Notes under the pieces: model-generated
What the model was told of the DNA's origin: nothing
Database searches by the model: none
The model's input: only the letters and a program-made list of their open reading frames with translations
In this document: in pieces, positions 32,939 to 40,350 of the stretch
How the letters are laid out: each line of letters starts with the position of its first letter
How positions within the stretch are numbered: the first letter of the stretch is position 1
Made by a program: the position numbers and the translations under genes
Assembly (NCBI GenBank): GCA_037969175.1
Contig: JBBKWX010000113.1
Location: 1 to 40,350 of the forward strand
DNA length: 40,350 bases
Direction: 5' to 3'
Source of the DNA: JBBKWX01 sp037969175
Lineage (GTDB): Bacteria > Bacteroidota > Bacteroidia > AKYH767-A > JBBKVM01

Positions 32939-34687
32939 CTAAAAGGAATTTAAAAGACCGAAATGGATCTTTCCACCTTTGAAATTTATTGGGTTTCCAA
33001 ATTCACTTCCCAATGCATAGGAAATTGAAAAAATCCCAAGTCCCGTCTCCAGATTTAATCCGGTTCCAAATCCCCAGGGCATGTCCGTAGTATAACCTGA
33101 TTGAATATTTTTCTCATACCAGGCGCCATTTGTGAAAAGAGCAAAATATGCGTTTTCTTCTAACAAGAATCTATATTCAACCAAGCCAATTGTTACCGCA
33201 GATGCCAATATACTTTCTTCATCAAATCCTCTGAGATCATTTATTCCTCCTATCCGGATCAATTCATTTGTAAAAAATCGATCACCATATAGACCACCGC
33301 CCTTAAAACCTAACTTGATAGTACTCCTCTTTTTTATTGGAATATAATAATCTATTTCAGCCCAGGCTTTATATTGCGCACTCTTCAGATCTATGTCGTC
33401 ATAGATCGATTCCGGCAAAGCTTCGATTTTTTTAATGCTTCTATTACCTGCAGATATTTCCAGATCTGAATCCAAACCTTTTCGTGGATTAAATAAATAA
33501 TCAAGTTTCAAATATTCAATTCCTATCCCATAATTTGTTCTTGAAACATCAGCAAAATCCGGTAAGACCTGAGCAAATTGAAACTGTTTTGTACTTAAAA
33601 GATCACTTGTTTGATATGCACCAAAAAGTTTTAGATCAAGTCCGGGATAAGCTCTGTATCTCATCCCAAGATTTCTGTTTAGCTCAATATATGTTGTGTC
33701 TTTTTTATACAAACTAAATGAGGCATCAATGCCAATCGGCGACCCACCAATGAAAGGATAGTTTAATCCTATAAACAGATTTTGACTCAAGTTACCGGGG
33801 CTTTTCCAATTTATTTCCATCTTCTCGCCGTAACCAAATGAATTTATTAATTTCATTTTCAACTCTCCGGTGAATTGGATCTTCCCTGTTTCGTTGTCAC
33901 TCAACAAGCCAATTATTCCATCAAATTGACTAGCTTTTTTGTTATCCAGATATAAAATGATTGAAGCATTTTCTTGTGTGAAAAAAATGTCATAAACTCT
34001 TGACTGGCTTAAAAAATTAACTTCCTTTATTCTAGTATCTATCGACCTGATCAATGATTCATCATAAATATCTCCCGGTTGAATTCCTATTTTAGATCGG
34101 ATGAATGAATTAGAAATTTTAGCGTTTCCTTTTACAAGAACACTGTCAATTCTGACTAGAGGTCCCGGAACAACTTTCAATGCACAACTGACTTTGTCAT
34201 TACTAATTAAAATACTATCCAGCCCAACTTCAGCAAATGGAAATCCGTTATTTTCATAATTTACTAATATCGATTCAACTGATTTTAGAATTTCGCTTTC
34301 ACTTAATTTGGTTGAGCCATTTCTCAATTTATGCATGCGGGAATCCTTCCAAATCAAATCCGGAATATTTCCTTGTCGAAACTCAGCCAACAGATATTGT
34401 TTCCCTGATTGTAAATAAACCTGAACCTGATTACTGTCTGAAAGCTCATGATTAATTGCTGACTCGAAATACCCGCCCTCCCATAATAGCAATTGTAATT
34501 TGTTCAGACTTTGTTTTAGTTGGAATTCACTCGTGATATTTTTACCTAATCCAACATTAGCAAATAAAGGATGTATTAATATTGAGTCGCTTTTACTGTC
34601 GTAATTATATTGGACATTAAGAGTTTGGGCATGACTATGCAGCGTCATACTCAAACTAAAAATAAATAATACAATATAATTTCTCAT
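32939..34687 (-). CDS. Omp85/BamA-like outer-membrane protein (short form)
   Basis: Outer-membrane protein of the Omp85 superfamily, 582 residues, shorter than BamA (about 800). The signal peptide ends at SHAQ, near residue 21. The region to about residue 240 looks like two or three POTRA domains (for example GPLVRIDSVLVKGNAKISNS), followed by a beta-barrel. The RGF of the conserved barrel loop 6 is present in GGINDLRGFDEESIL. The size and the POTRA number suggest a TamA-like or ShlB-like member rather than the essential BamA. It lies 6 bases downstream of ung on the same strand. Confidence 0.88.
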   Translation of the reverse strand: MRNYIVLFIFSLSMTLHSHAQTLNVQYNYDSKSDSILIHPLFANVGLGKNITSEFQLKQSLNKLQLLLWEGGYFESAINHELSDSNQVQVYLQSGKQYLLAEFRQGNIPDLIWKDSRMHKLRNGSTKLSESEILKSVESILVNYENNGFPFAEVGLDSILISNDKVSCALKVVPGPLVRIDSVLVKGNAKISNSFIRSKIGIQPGDIYDESLIRSIDTRIKEVNFLSQSRVYDIFFTQENASIILYLDNKKASQFDGIIGLLSDNETGKIQFTGELKMKLINSFGYGEKMEINWKSPGNLSQNLFIGLNYPFIGGSPIGIDASFSLYKKDTTYIELNRNLGMRYRAYPGLDLKLFGAYQTSDLLSTKQFQFAQVLPDFADVSRTNYGIGIEYLKLDYLFNPRKGLDSDLEISAGNRSIKKIEALPESIYDDIDLKSAQYKAWAEIDYYIPIKKRSTIKLGFKGGGLYGDRFFTNELIRIGGINDLRGFDEESILASAVTIGLVEYRFLLEENAYFALFTNGAWYEKNIQSGYTTDMPWGFGTGLNLETGLGIFSISYALGSEFGNPINFKGGKIHFGLLNSF

Positions 34688-34693
34688 TCAATA

Positions 34694-35374
34694 CTAACCT
34701 AAATTCCAATCTATGGGCTTTTGTCCCATTTCAATCAAATACTGATTTGTTTTACTGAAGTGTCTACAACCAAAAAAACCATTATAAGCTGACAGGGGAG
34801 AGGGATGGGCAGCTTCCAGGATGAAGTGCTTTGTACCATCTATGAGCTTTGATTTTTCACGCGCATATCTACCCCACAGCAAAAATATGATTCCTTGTTT
34901 TTTATCGGAAAGTTGTCGGATGGCTGAATCAGTAAATTGCTCCCAACCTTTCTTTTGATGTGAACCCGCATTTTCTTTTTTTACGGTTAATGTTGCATTC
35001 AATAATAAGACACCTTGCTTTGCCCATTTTGTCAGATCTCCGCTTGATGAAATTGGAAGATCAAGATCTGACCTCATTTCTTTAAACATGTTAACGAGAG
35101 AAGGTGGGGGTTTAATACCATCAGGAACAGAAAAGCATAAACCATGGGCTTGCCCGGATCCGTGATATGGGTCTTGCCCCAGAATTACAACTCTGACTTT
35201 GTCAAATGGTGTTTGATCAAAAGCATTGAAAATGAGTTTTGCAGGTGGGAAAATTAATTCGTCCGAGTTAAATTCATTCACTAGAAACTGCTTTAGTTCA
35301 TGAAAGTACTGCTTACTAAATTCTGCATCCAATACTTTTTTCCAACCCTTTTCAATTTGAGGATCTATATCCAT
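34694..35374 (-). CDS. ung: Uracil-DNA glycosylase, family 1
   Basis: Removes uracil from DNA in base excision repair. 226 residues, normal length. The catalytic water-activating loop GQDPYHGSGQAHGLCFSV has Asp68, and the DNA-intercalation loop HPSPLS lies at residues 190-195. The uracil-recognition strand with LLLNATLTV is also clear. All active-site residues are intact. It lies upstream of the Omp85-like gene and may share its transcript. A perfect -7 box lies about 39 bases before the start. Confidence 0.98.
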   Translation of the reverse strand: MDIDPQIEKGWKKVLDAEFSKQYFHELKQFLVNEFNSDELIFPPAKLIFNAFDQTPFDKVRVVILGQDPYHGSGQAHGLCFSVPDGIKPPPSLVNMFKEMRSDLDLPISSSGDLTKWAKQGVLLLNATLTVKKENAGSHQKKGWEQFTDSAIRQLSDKKQGIIFLLWGRYAREKSKLIDGTKHFILEAAHPSPLSAYNGFFGCRHFSKTNQYLIEMGQKPIDWNLG

Positions 35375-35412
35375 TTGTCTTTTTCTTTAATTGATTTGAA
35401 TATAAGAACAAT

Positions 35413-35420
35413 CAAACATA
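35413..35420 (-). promoter_or_regulatory. Possible ung promoter (-7 box)
   Basis: On the minus strand the sequence is TATGTTTG, a perfect match to the Bacteroidota -7 box TAnnTTTG. At the expected spacing the upstream element reads TGA instead of TTG. Transcription would begin near 35406, leaving a leader of about 32 bases before ung. Confidence 0.45.
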
Positions 35421-35541
35421 AACTATCAACATTGTTTGCTCAGTGTATTAATAATACTATTTTTGACCCATTCAAAACTAGATTTTCAGAAAAGATAACT
35501 TTATGGAGCAAGCTCCGTTAAAGGTTTGTAAAAATATAAGA

Positions 35542-35670
35542 ATGAAAAGAATATTTTCTGCAATTGCGATCATTGGTTTATTTATTTCCATTTCCTCTTG
35601 TAAAACCAAAGAGAAATGTCCTGCATATGGAAAGGTAACCCCTAAAAACTCTACTGAGGTGCATTCCTAA
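35542..35670 (+). CDS. Tiny lipoprotein upstream of ytxJ
   Basis: A 42-residue protein with a lipoprotein signal peptide: MKRIFSAIAIIGLFISISSC places the lipidated cysteine at residue 20 after an ISS lipobox. The mature peptide is only 23 residues (KTKEKCPAYGKVTPKNSTEV, then HS) with one more cysteine at residue 26. The ATG at 35503 in the same frame would add 13 residues but spoil the signal peptide. It ends 4 bases before ytxJ, so the two are probably co-translated. I know no function; similar very small CPAY-type lipoproteins occur in Bacteroidota as I recall. Confidence 0.75.
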   Translation: MKRIFSAIAIIGLFISISSCKTKEKCPAYGKVTPKNSTEVHS

Positions 35671-35674
35671 GTTT

Positions 35675-36034
35675 ATGAATTGGATTGAACTCAATACTCC
35701 TGATCAGTTAGAAGAATTACTTCTTTTGTCCCGGAACCCTGATTATCAGGGCGTTCTTATTTTTAAGCACAGCACTAGATGCTCATTAAGTAAAATGGCC
35801 TTATCTCGTCTCGAAAGAAACTGGGAACTTGATATTGCTAAAACCCCTACTTACCTTCTTGATCTTTTGAGTTTTCCGGAACTATCCAGATTAATTTCCG
35901 AAAAGTTCGAAGTTCATCATGAATCACCACAGGTATTATTAATTAGAGATAATAAATGCGTCTACTACGCATCACATAATTCCATCAGCGCTGCAGATAT
36001 CGAAGAGATGGTGCTTGTCAATAATGGAATATAA
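35675..36034 (+). CDS. ytxJ: Bacillithiol-linked thioredoxin-like protein YtxJ/BrxC (monothiol)
   Basis: Small cytoplasmic thioredoxin-fold protein of the YtxJ (BrxC, DUF2847) family, thought to remove bacillithiol from proteins under oxidative stress. 119 residues, normal length. The active-site strand FKHSTRCSLSKMAL has the single catalytic Cys36 (one-cysteine TRCS, not CxxC), followed by the cis-proline-like SPQVLLIRDNK segment. Presence of this protein implies that the organism makes bacillithiol. It lies 4 bases after the tiny lipoprotein gene and overlaps the convergent OsmC gene by 17 bases. Confidence 0.92.
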   Translation: MNWIELNTPDQLEELLLLSRNPDYQGVLIFKHSTRCSLSKMALSRLERNWELDIAKTPTYLLDLLSFPELSRLISEKFEVHHESPQVLLIRDNKCVYYASHNSISAADIEEMVLVNNGI

Positions 36035-36422
36035 CAACTTGCTTTAAATCAGGGTGTAAGCTATAGGCGACAGGGCAAGTCTTTGCTGATCTTTCCAATA
36101 TTGCTTTTTCTTTGTCGCTATATTTGTTTGCCGGCATAAAAAATTCAACATGTATTTCTGAGACTCTACGCGGATCGCTGGCCATGATCTTTGTGATATT
36201 CATGCTGGTTCCATCCATGCTTATCTCATGTTTTTTACAAGCCAATCCCATGATTGTTAGCATACAATTACCCAAAGAGGCGGCTAAAAGGTCTGTTGGG
36301 GAAAATGAACTGCCTGTTCCTTCGTTATCTATAGGAGCATCTGTAACAAGCTTTACACCGCTTTTAACATGTATAGCCTCTGTAAGTAAGTTCCCTATGT
36401 ATTTCGTTTTTATCGTAATCAT
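36018..36422 (-). CDS. OsmC-family peroxiredoxin-like protein
   Basis: OsmC/Ohr-family protein that reduces organic hydroperoxides or related oxidants; the family works as a homodimer. The ATG at 36422 gives 134 residues, starting MITIKTKYIGNLL (a TTG at 36428 would add two). The two redox cysteines are Cys53 (SLGNCMLTIMG) and Cys116 (SAKTCPVAYSL), at the usual places. It resembles the YhfA branch. Its location next to ytxJ, overlapping its 3' end by 17 bases on the opposite strand, fits a role in thiol/oxidant defence but gives no proof of a functional link. Confidence 0.93.
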   Translation of the reverse strand: MITIKTKYIGNLLTEAIHVKSGVKLVTDAPIDNEGTGSSFSPTDLLAASLGNCMLTIMGLACKKHEISMDGTSMNITKIMASDPRRVSEIHVEFFMPANKYSDKEKAILERSAKTCPVAYSLHPDLKQVVIFHY

Positions 36423-36483
36423 ACTCAAAGGTAATGATTAATGAGACCTCCCTTTTGGGGATTTTTAATAACTTTGTATCATC

Positions 36484-37242
36484 ATGAAATATGTCTCCGC
36501 ATTCGTGTTATTTTGGCTCTTCGCAACTTTGCCAACCGTTACTCATTCGCAGTCTCGCTATAAGTTGTATGAAGAAGAGAAACCGGTGCTTATGAAAAAT
36601 GAAATGAGTGGAGGTATTACCCTTCATTCAAGTGGTTGGGGAATCACCGGGAGAAGAGGCTACAGCCTTACAGGATATAAGAAATTGGTTTATGAAGTTG
36701 AACTTGTTGGAATGAAGCATTCCAAAGAGATCAGAACCGCTAACCCCTATTTTGAAAATTCCAGATCCTATGTTTATGGGAAGAAAAATGGATTAACCAT
36801 ACTCAGACCGTCTATAGGTTTGCAACATTCAATTTATTCAAAGGGGGACAGAGGAGGTATAGAAGTTCGATTTAATTATAGAGGTGGTTTATCTTTGGGT
36901 ATTACCAAACCGGTATACCTTGATATTCTTTATCCTACCAACGTTCCTTATGAATTTGAAGTGCTAACAGAGAAGTACGATCCGGAGAAACATTTCATCG
37001 ATAATATTTATGGAAAATCAGGCTTTACCAATGGATTGGATCAATTGAGCATACATCCGGGTCTTTATGGTAAATTTGGTTTTAGCTTTGAGTATTCATC
37101 TGATTTTGAAAAAGTAGCATTGATAGAAACAGGTGTTGCATTTGATGCATATCCTAAAGCCATTGAAATAATGGCATTGACAGAAAATAAACCCATTTTC
37201 ATGACATTTTACTTTAGCATATTGCTGGGTAAGAAATGGTAA
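36484..37242 (+). CDS. Predicted outer-membrane beta-barrel protein, unknown function
   Basis: 252 residues with a signal peptide ending near THSQ (about residue 22). The rest alternates short aromatic strands and polar turns, with many segments such as SGGITLHSSGWGITGRRGY, IEVRFNYRGGLSLGI and FYFSILLGKKW, and ends in tryptophan, as expected for an outer-membrane barrel of about eight to ten strands. No assigned function. It lies 15 bases before lipA, so it may share its transcript. A perfect -7 box (TAACTTTG, 36469-36476) ends only 7 bases before the ATG. Confidence 0.8.
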   Translation: MKYVSAFVLFWLFATLPTVTHSQSRYKLYEEEKPVLMKNEMSGGITLHSSGWGITGRRGYSLTGYKKLVYEVELVGMKHSKEIRTANPYFENSRSYVYGKKNGLTILRPSIGLQHSIYSKGDRGGIEVRFNYRGGLSLGITKPVYLDILYPTNVPYEFEVLTEKYDPEKHFIDNIYGKSGFTNGLDQLSIHPGLYGKFGFSFEYSSDFEKVALIETGVAFDAYPKAIEIMALTENKPIFMTFYFSILLGKKW

Positions 37243-37257
37243 AATTCCCCAAGGCAC

Positions 37258-38160
37258 ATGCTTAATAATGAGATATTACCTATGATATCTAAAGACTTAG
37301 ATTCACCCGAGACAAAGATCAAAAAACCAGATTGGCTAAAGGTCAAACTTCCTACCGGAAAAGAATATGCCAAGGTTCGGGAACTGGTAAGTACACATAA
37401 ACTACACACGATCTGTGAAAGCGGAAATTGTCCCAATATGGGAGAATGTTGGGGTGCTGGAACTGCTACTTTCATGATTCTGGGAAATATCTGCACAAGA
37501 TCATGTGGATTTTGTGCTGTTGCCACAGGAAGACCTCTGGCTGTAGACATGCAGGAACCTGCAAGAGTAGCCGAATCGGTAAAGTTGATGAGTGTCAAAC
37601 ATTGTGTTATTACTTCTGTTGATCGTGATGATCTGAAAGATGGGGGAGCAGGTATTTGGGTTGAGACGATCAACGCCGTAAGAGAGATGAGCCCAGGAAC
37701 GACAATGGAAACATTAATTCCTGACTTTCAGGGAAAATGGGAGAATCTTCAGCAAGTAATAGATGCAGCTCCTGAGATCATAAGTCACAATGTTGAAACC
37801 GTTCGCAGACTCACCAAACAAGTACGTATACAAGCAAAGTTCGATCGAAGTTTGGAGGTCCTGAAAAGAATTTCTGCGGCAGGCTTAAGAACCAAGTCAG
37901 GAATCATGCTGGGACTGGGAGAAACAAGAGAAGAAGTGATTGAGACAATGCAGGAATTGAAGGATAACGGAGTACATATTATCACGCTGGGACAATACTT
38001 GCAACCAACGAAAAAGCATCTTGAAGTAGTTGAGTTTATCCATCCGGATCAATTCAAAGAATACAAAGAGATCGGCTTGGCAATGGGATTGCGTTACGTT
38101 GAAAGTGGAGCATTAGTAAGGTCATCTTATCATGCAGAGCGTCACATGTTCGATTTTTAA
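37258..38160 (+). CDS. lipA: Lipoyl synthase
   Basis: Radical-SAM enzyme that inserts two sulfurs into octanoyl groups on lipoyl domains of 2-oxoacid dehydrogenases and the glycine system. 300 residues, normal length. The auxiliary cluster motif CESGNCPNMGECW gives Cys53, Cys58 and Cys64; the radical-SAM motif CTRSCGFC gives Cys79, Cys83 and Cys86. The C-terminal ALVRSSYHAE holds the conserved serine ligand of the auxiliary cluster. Start at 37258; an internal ATG at 37282 would drop the non-conserved first eight residues. Confidence 0.97.
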   Translation: MLNNEILPMISKDLDSPETKIKKPDWLKVKLPTGKEYAKVRELVSTHKLHTICESGNCPNMGECWGAGTATFMILGNICTRSCGFCAVATGRPLAVDMQEPARVAESVKLMSVKHCVITSVDRDDLKDGGAGIWVETINAVREMSPGTTMETLIPDFQGKWENLQQVIDAAPEIISHNVETVRRLTKQVRIQAKFDRSLEVLKRISAAGLRTKSGIMLGLGETREEVIETMQELKDNGVHIITLGQYLQPTKKHLEVVEFIHPDQFKEYKEIGLAMGLRYVESGALVRSSYHAERHMFDF

Positions 38161-38169
38161 TTTAATTAT

Positions 38170-39162
38170 ATGGGAATCAAAATCGCGATCAATGGCTTTG
38201 GCCGTATCGGAAGAATTAGCACAAGAGAGATACTTGAAAAAAAAGAACTTGAATTGGTAGCTATTAATGACCTGACCGATAGCGCAACACTAGCTCATTT
38301 ATTTAAATATGATTCTGTTCATGGAAAATTTCAAGGTCAAGTAGATTTTACAAGTGATAGTATCATCATCAATGGAAAAAAAATAAGGGTTTTTGCAGAA
38401 AAAGATCCCTCAAATCTTCCTTGGAAAGAACTTGGAATTGATGTGGTGCTGGAATCAACAGGAAAATTTCTTTCACGAGAATTGGCAACACTTCATCTGA
38501 ATGCGGGTGCAGGAAAAGTCGTTTTATCAGCTCCTGCAAAAGGAAACGATATTAAGACAGTTGTATTGGGAGTTAATGATTATGTCATTACAGGAGATGA
38601 AAAAATAATTTCTAATGCTTCTTGTACGACTAACAATGCAGCTCCGATGGTTAAGGTTTTGAATGATAATTGGGGAGTTGAACAAGCGTATATTACTACA
38701 GTGCATTCATATACCGGCGATCAAAACATCCATGACGCTCCTCATAAAGATCTTAGAAGAGCAAGAGCTGCAGCTATGTCTATCATACCTACCACTACAG
38801 GTGCAGCAAAAGCAATAACAGAAATTTTCCCTGACTTGAAAGGAAAGATCGGTGGCGCAGGCCTGCGAGTTCCGGTACCGAATGGTTCAATGACCGATCT
38901 CACTTGTATTTTAAAAAGGACGCCAAGTATCGAGGAGATCAATTTAGCTTTCAAATCGGCTGCAGGAGGTGAGCTGAAAGGAATACTTGAATATACTTCG
39001 GATCCTATTGTTTCCGTTGATATTGTCGGAAATCGACACTCTTGCATATTCGACTCACAGTTAACATCTGTGATGGGAAATATGATAAAGGTTGTCGGTT
39101 GGTATGATAATGAAAGAGGATATTCTGCCAGATTAGCTGATCTCCTTGTACGGTTTGCCTAA
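38170..39162 (+). CDS. gap: Glyceraldehyde-3-phosphate dehydrogenase, type I
   Basis: Glycolytic enzyme oxidising glyceraldehyde 3-phosphate to 1,3-bisphosphoglycerate. 330 residues, normal length. The N-terminal Rossmann fold has NGFGRIGR, and the Asp in the INDLTD segment suggests NAD rather than NADP. The catalytic Cys152 lies in ASCTTNNAAP, and the substrate segment HSYTGDQNIHDAPHKDLRRAR is present. The end has NMIKVVGWYDNERGYS. The last 30 bases overlap, on the opposite strand, the end of lpxH. lipA ends 9 bases upstream, so co-transcription is possible. Confidence 0.97.
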   Translation: MGIKIAINGFGRIGRISTREILEKKELELVAINDLTDSATLAHLFKYDSVHGKFQGQVDFTSDSIIINGKKIRVFAEKDPSNLPWKELGIDVVLESTGKFLSRELATLHLNAGAGKVVLSAPAKGNDIKTVVLGVNDYVITGDEKIISNASCTTNNAAPMVKVLNDNWGVEQAYITTVHSYTGDQNIHDAPHKDLRRARAAAMSIIPTTTGAAKAITEIFPDLKGKIGGAGLRVPVPNGSMTDLTCILKRTPSIEEINLAFKSAAGGELKGILEYTSDPIVSVDIVGNRHSCIFDSQLTSVMGNMIKVVGWYDNERGYSARLADLLVRFA

Positions 39163-39909
39163 ACCATTTTCAAAATGCAATAACTCCAGGTCTTTACCAT
39201 CAAATACGGCGTATGTATTATATTTTACCCACTCTCCAAGATTAATGTACCTGCTGTTTTCAGCTACTTTCATATCTAAAGGCAAATGTCTGTGGCCAAA
39301 AATAAGGTAGTCAAAGTGCTCCTTTTTTAAAACTTCCTGACAAAAAAGAAATAACCATTCATTTTCTTCACCCATAAATTTCTCTTCTGTCGAAGCTGTA
39401 GAAACTCTGCTTTTTCTTGACCAAAAATTAGCTAGCCCTATACCCAAATTGGGATGAAGTCGTGCAAACAACCATTGTGAAACCGGGTTAGCAAAAATTT
39501 TCTTAATGAATTTATACCCGTGATCTCCCGGCCCAAGACCATCACCATGTCCTAATAAAAATCGAACATTATTCCATTCGCGTTTAATAGTACTCCTGTG
39601 TAATGTAACCCCGGTCTCCTGTGGAAGATAATCAAAAACCCACATGTCATGATTTCCTGTAAAATAATGGACCGGAATTCCTTTATCGGTTATCTCAGCG
39701 ATCTTGCCCAATAATCTTACAAATCCTCTTGGGACAACTGTTTTATATTCAAACCAAAAATCAAATACATCACCCATCAGAAAGATCTCTTCAGCATCTT
39801 TGCTTACTAAATCAAGCCAATCAACTATACGCTTTTCCCTTTCCAGACTGCTGGCATAATCCGGCACTCCTAAATGAAAATCGGATGCAAAATAGATCTT
39901 CCCTTTCAT
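39133..39909 (-). CDS. lpxH: UDP-2,3-diacylglucosamine diphosphatase
   Basis: Peripheral inner-membrane metallophosphoesterase that makes lipid X in lipid A synthesis. 258 residues, close to the family length. The metal-binding motifs are SDFHLG (Asp10, His12), GDVFDFWFEY (Asp47), GNHD (Asn86, His87), GHGDG and GHRH, in the expected order. These identify LpxH rather than a general phosphoesterase. The gene sits 3 bases downstream of the partial gene at the window edge and its 3' end overlaps gap by 30 bases (convergent). Confidence 0.95.
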   Translation of the reverse strand: MKGKIYFASDFHLGVPDYASSLEREKRIVDWLDLVSKDAEEIFLMGDVFDFWFEYKTVVPRGFVRLLGKIAEITDKGIPVHYFTGNHDMWVFDYLPQETGVTLHRSTIKREWNNVRFLLGHGDGLGPGDHGYKFIKKIFANPVSQWLFARLHPNLGIGLANFWSRKSRVSTASTEEKFMGEENEWLFLFCQEVLKKEHFDYLIFGHRHLPLDMKVAENSRYINLGEWVKYNTYAVFDGKDLELLHFENGLGKPYKEIS

Positions 39910-39912
39910 ACT

Positions 39913-40350
39913 TCAGTCAACAATGTTTTTAGCTATAGTCAATGGATTAAGGTCTTTAAGTTTTAACACAAATTGTATTCTTCTGAATTTAAAATTTGTA
40001 ATATCGGCTGCATTAGCAATATCCGAAGATACCCATAATGGAAGATATATCTCAAAGATATCAGGGATAATACTCGCCATAACTCCGGCATCATACATGA
40101 ATTGCTCACTACCTGTGAATGCCTTAGCTGCATTGTGATACGTACCTATATCAGCAAATAAACTAAAAGGTAGATTACCAGGCATTGCCATTTTGAGGTT
40201 CAAAGCAAAAAGCCATTTGTCTGTCTGCCCAACCGGAGTTGGTACTTTGAATCCACCATCTTCTATAGATAGCTGTCTTGAAAAAACACCTTCGTTCTCA
40301 TTTCGTCCCGGATAAATATGTTCAAATAAATAATCCTGATGACCACTCCA
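39913..40350 (-). CDS. C-terminal end of a larger protein (cut by right edge), possible M1-peptidase-type
   Basis: The minus-strand frame is open from 40350 to a TGA at 39913, giving 145 residues with no start inside, so this is only the C-terminal end. A TTG at 40203 is not a real start, because the frame continues upstream with no break. The segments GHQDYLFEHIYPGRNENEG, VFSRQLSIEDGGFKVPTPVG and LNLKMAMPGNLPFSLFADIG recall the C-terminal part of very large M1-type metallopeptidase-like proteins of Bacteroidota, judged from memory. No catalytic motif is in the visible part. It precedes lpxH by 3 bases, so the two are probably one operon. Confidence 0.6.
   Translation of the reverse strand, partial: WSGHQDYLFEHIYPGRNENEGVFSRQLSIEDGGFKVPTPVGQTDKWLFALNLKMAMPGNLPFSLFADIGTYHNAAKAFTGSEQFMYDAGVMASIIPDIFEIYLPLWVSSDIANAADITNFKFRRIQFVLKLKDLNPLTIAKNIVD

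Noticed and set aside
35505..35516. GGAGCAAGCTCC palindrome before the tiny lipoprotein
   Set aside because: The arms are five bases with a two-base centre, too short for a terminator or convincing operator, and it sits in a frame in line with the lipoprotein.
1..40350. CRISPR arrays, insertion sequences, tRNA or rRNA genes, phage or toxin-antitoxin modules
   Set aside because: No direct-repeat arrays, transposase motifs, terminal repeats, tRNA-like cloverleaves or integrase sequences were seen; genes and base composition look uniform and chromosomal.

Overview
This window is a chromosomal segment of a member of the Bacteroidota, almost entirely housekeeping genes. The evidence is: a promoter of the Bacteroidota form (TTG-N19-TAnnTTTG) before the ribosomal cluster; rpsL-rpsG-fusA joined directly to rpsJ with no tuf between; few Shine-Dalgarno sites; zinc-free forms of S14 and L36; and family-typical genes such as the bacillithiol-linked YtxJ protein, a GWxTD-domain lipoprotein and a DUF3667 membrane protein. 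I cannot place it to genus.

Layout. Positions 1-1283 (minus strand) hold the N-terminal part of a UvrD/PcrA helicase that runs off the left edge. A 379-base gap with the promoter follows. Positions 1663-19795 are one unbroken plus-strand superoperon: rpsL, rpsG, fusA, rpsJ, rplC, rplD, rplW, rplB, rpsS, rplV, rpsC, rplP, rpmC, rpsQ, rplN, rplX, rplE, rpsN, rpsH, rplF, rplR, rpsE, rpmD, rplO, secY, map, infA, rpmJ, rpsM, rpsK, rpsD, rpoA, rplQ. It ends at a clear intrinsic terminator and supplies ribosomal proteins, a translocase, two translation factors, N-terminal methionine processing and the RNA polymerase alpha subunit. The two smallest genes, rpmD and rpmJ, are short but intact.

Positions 19949-26205 (plus) carry central metabolism: carA, eno, an unrecognised small Lys-rich membrane protein, a citrate synthase of mitochondrial type closed by a strong terminator, and a UbiD-family decarboxylase. 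Positions 26209-30575 (minus) form a tight group: rmuC, GWxTD lipoprotein, rlmB, DUF3667 zinc-ribbon membrane protein. Positions 30659-35374 (minus) hold ung, a short Omp85/BamA-like outer-membrane protein and an SLC12-like transporter.

Positions 35542-39162 are mostly plus strand: a 42-residue lipoprotein, ytxJ, a convergent OsmC-family gene on the minus strand, a predicted outer-membrane protein, lipA (lipoate synthesis) and gap (glycolysis). Positions 39133-40350 (minus) hold lpxH (lipid A synthesis), preceded by the C-terminal end of a larger protein cut by the right edge.

I found no CRISPR array, insertion sequence, prophage, tRNA or rRNA, and no convincing new multi-gene system. The observations most worth a second look are the mitochondrial-type citrate synthase, the tiny lipoprotein paired with ytxJ, and the unrecognised small proteins next to eno and lipA.
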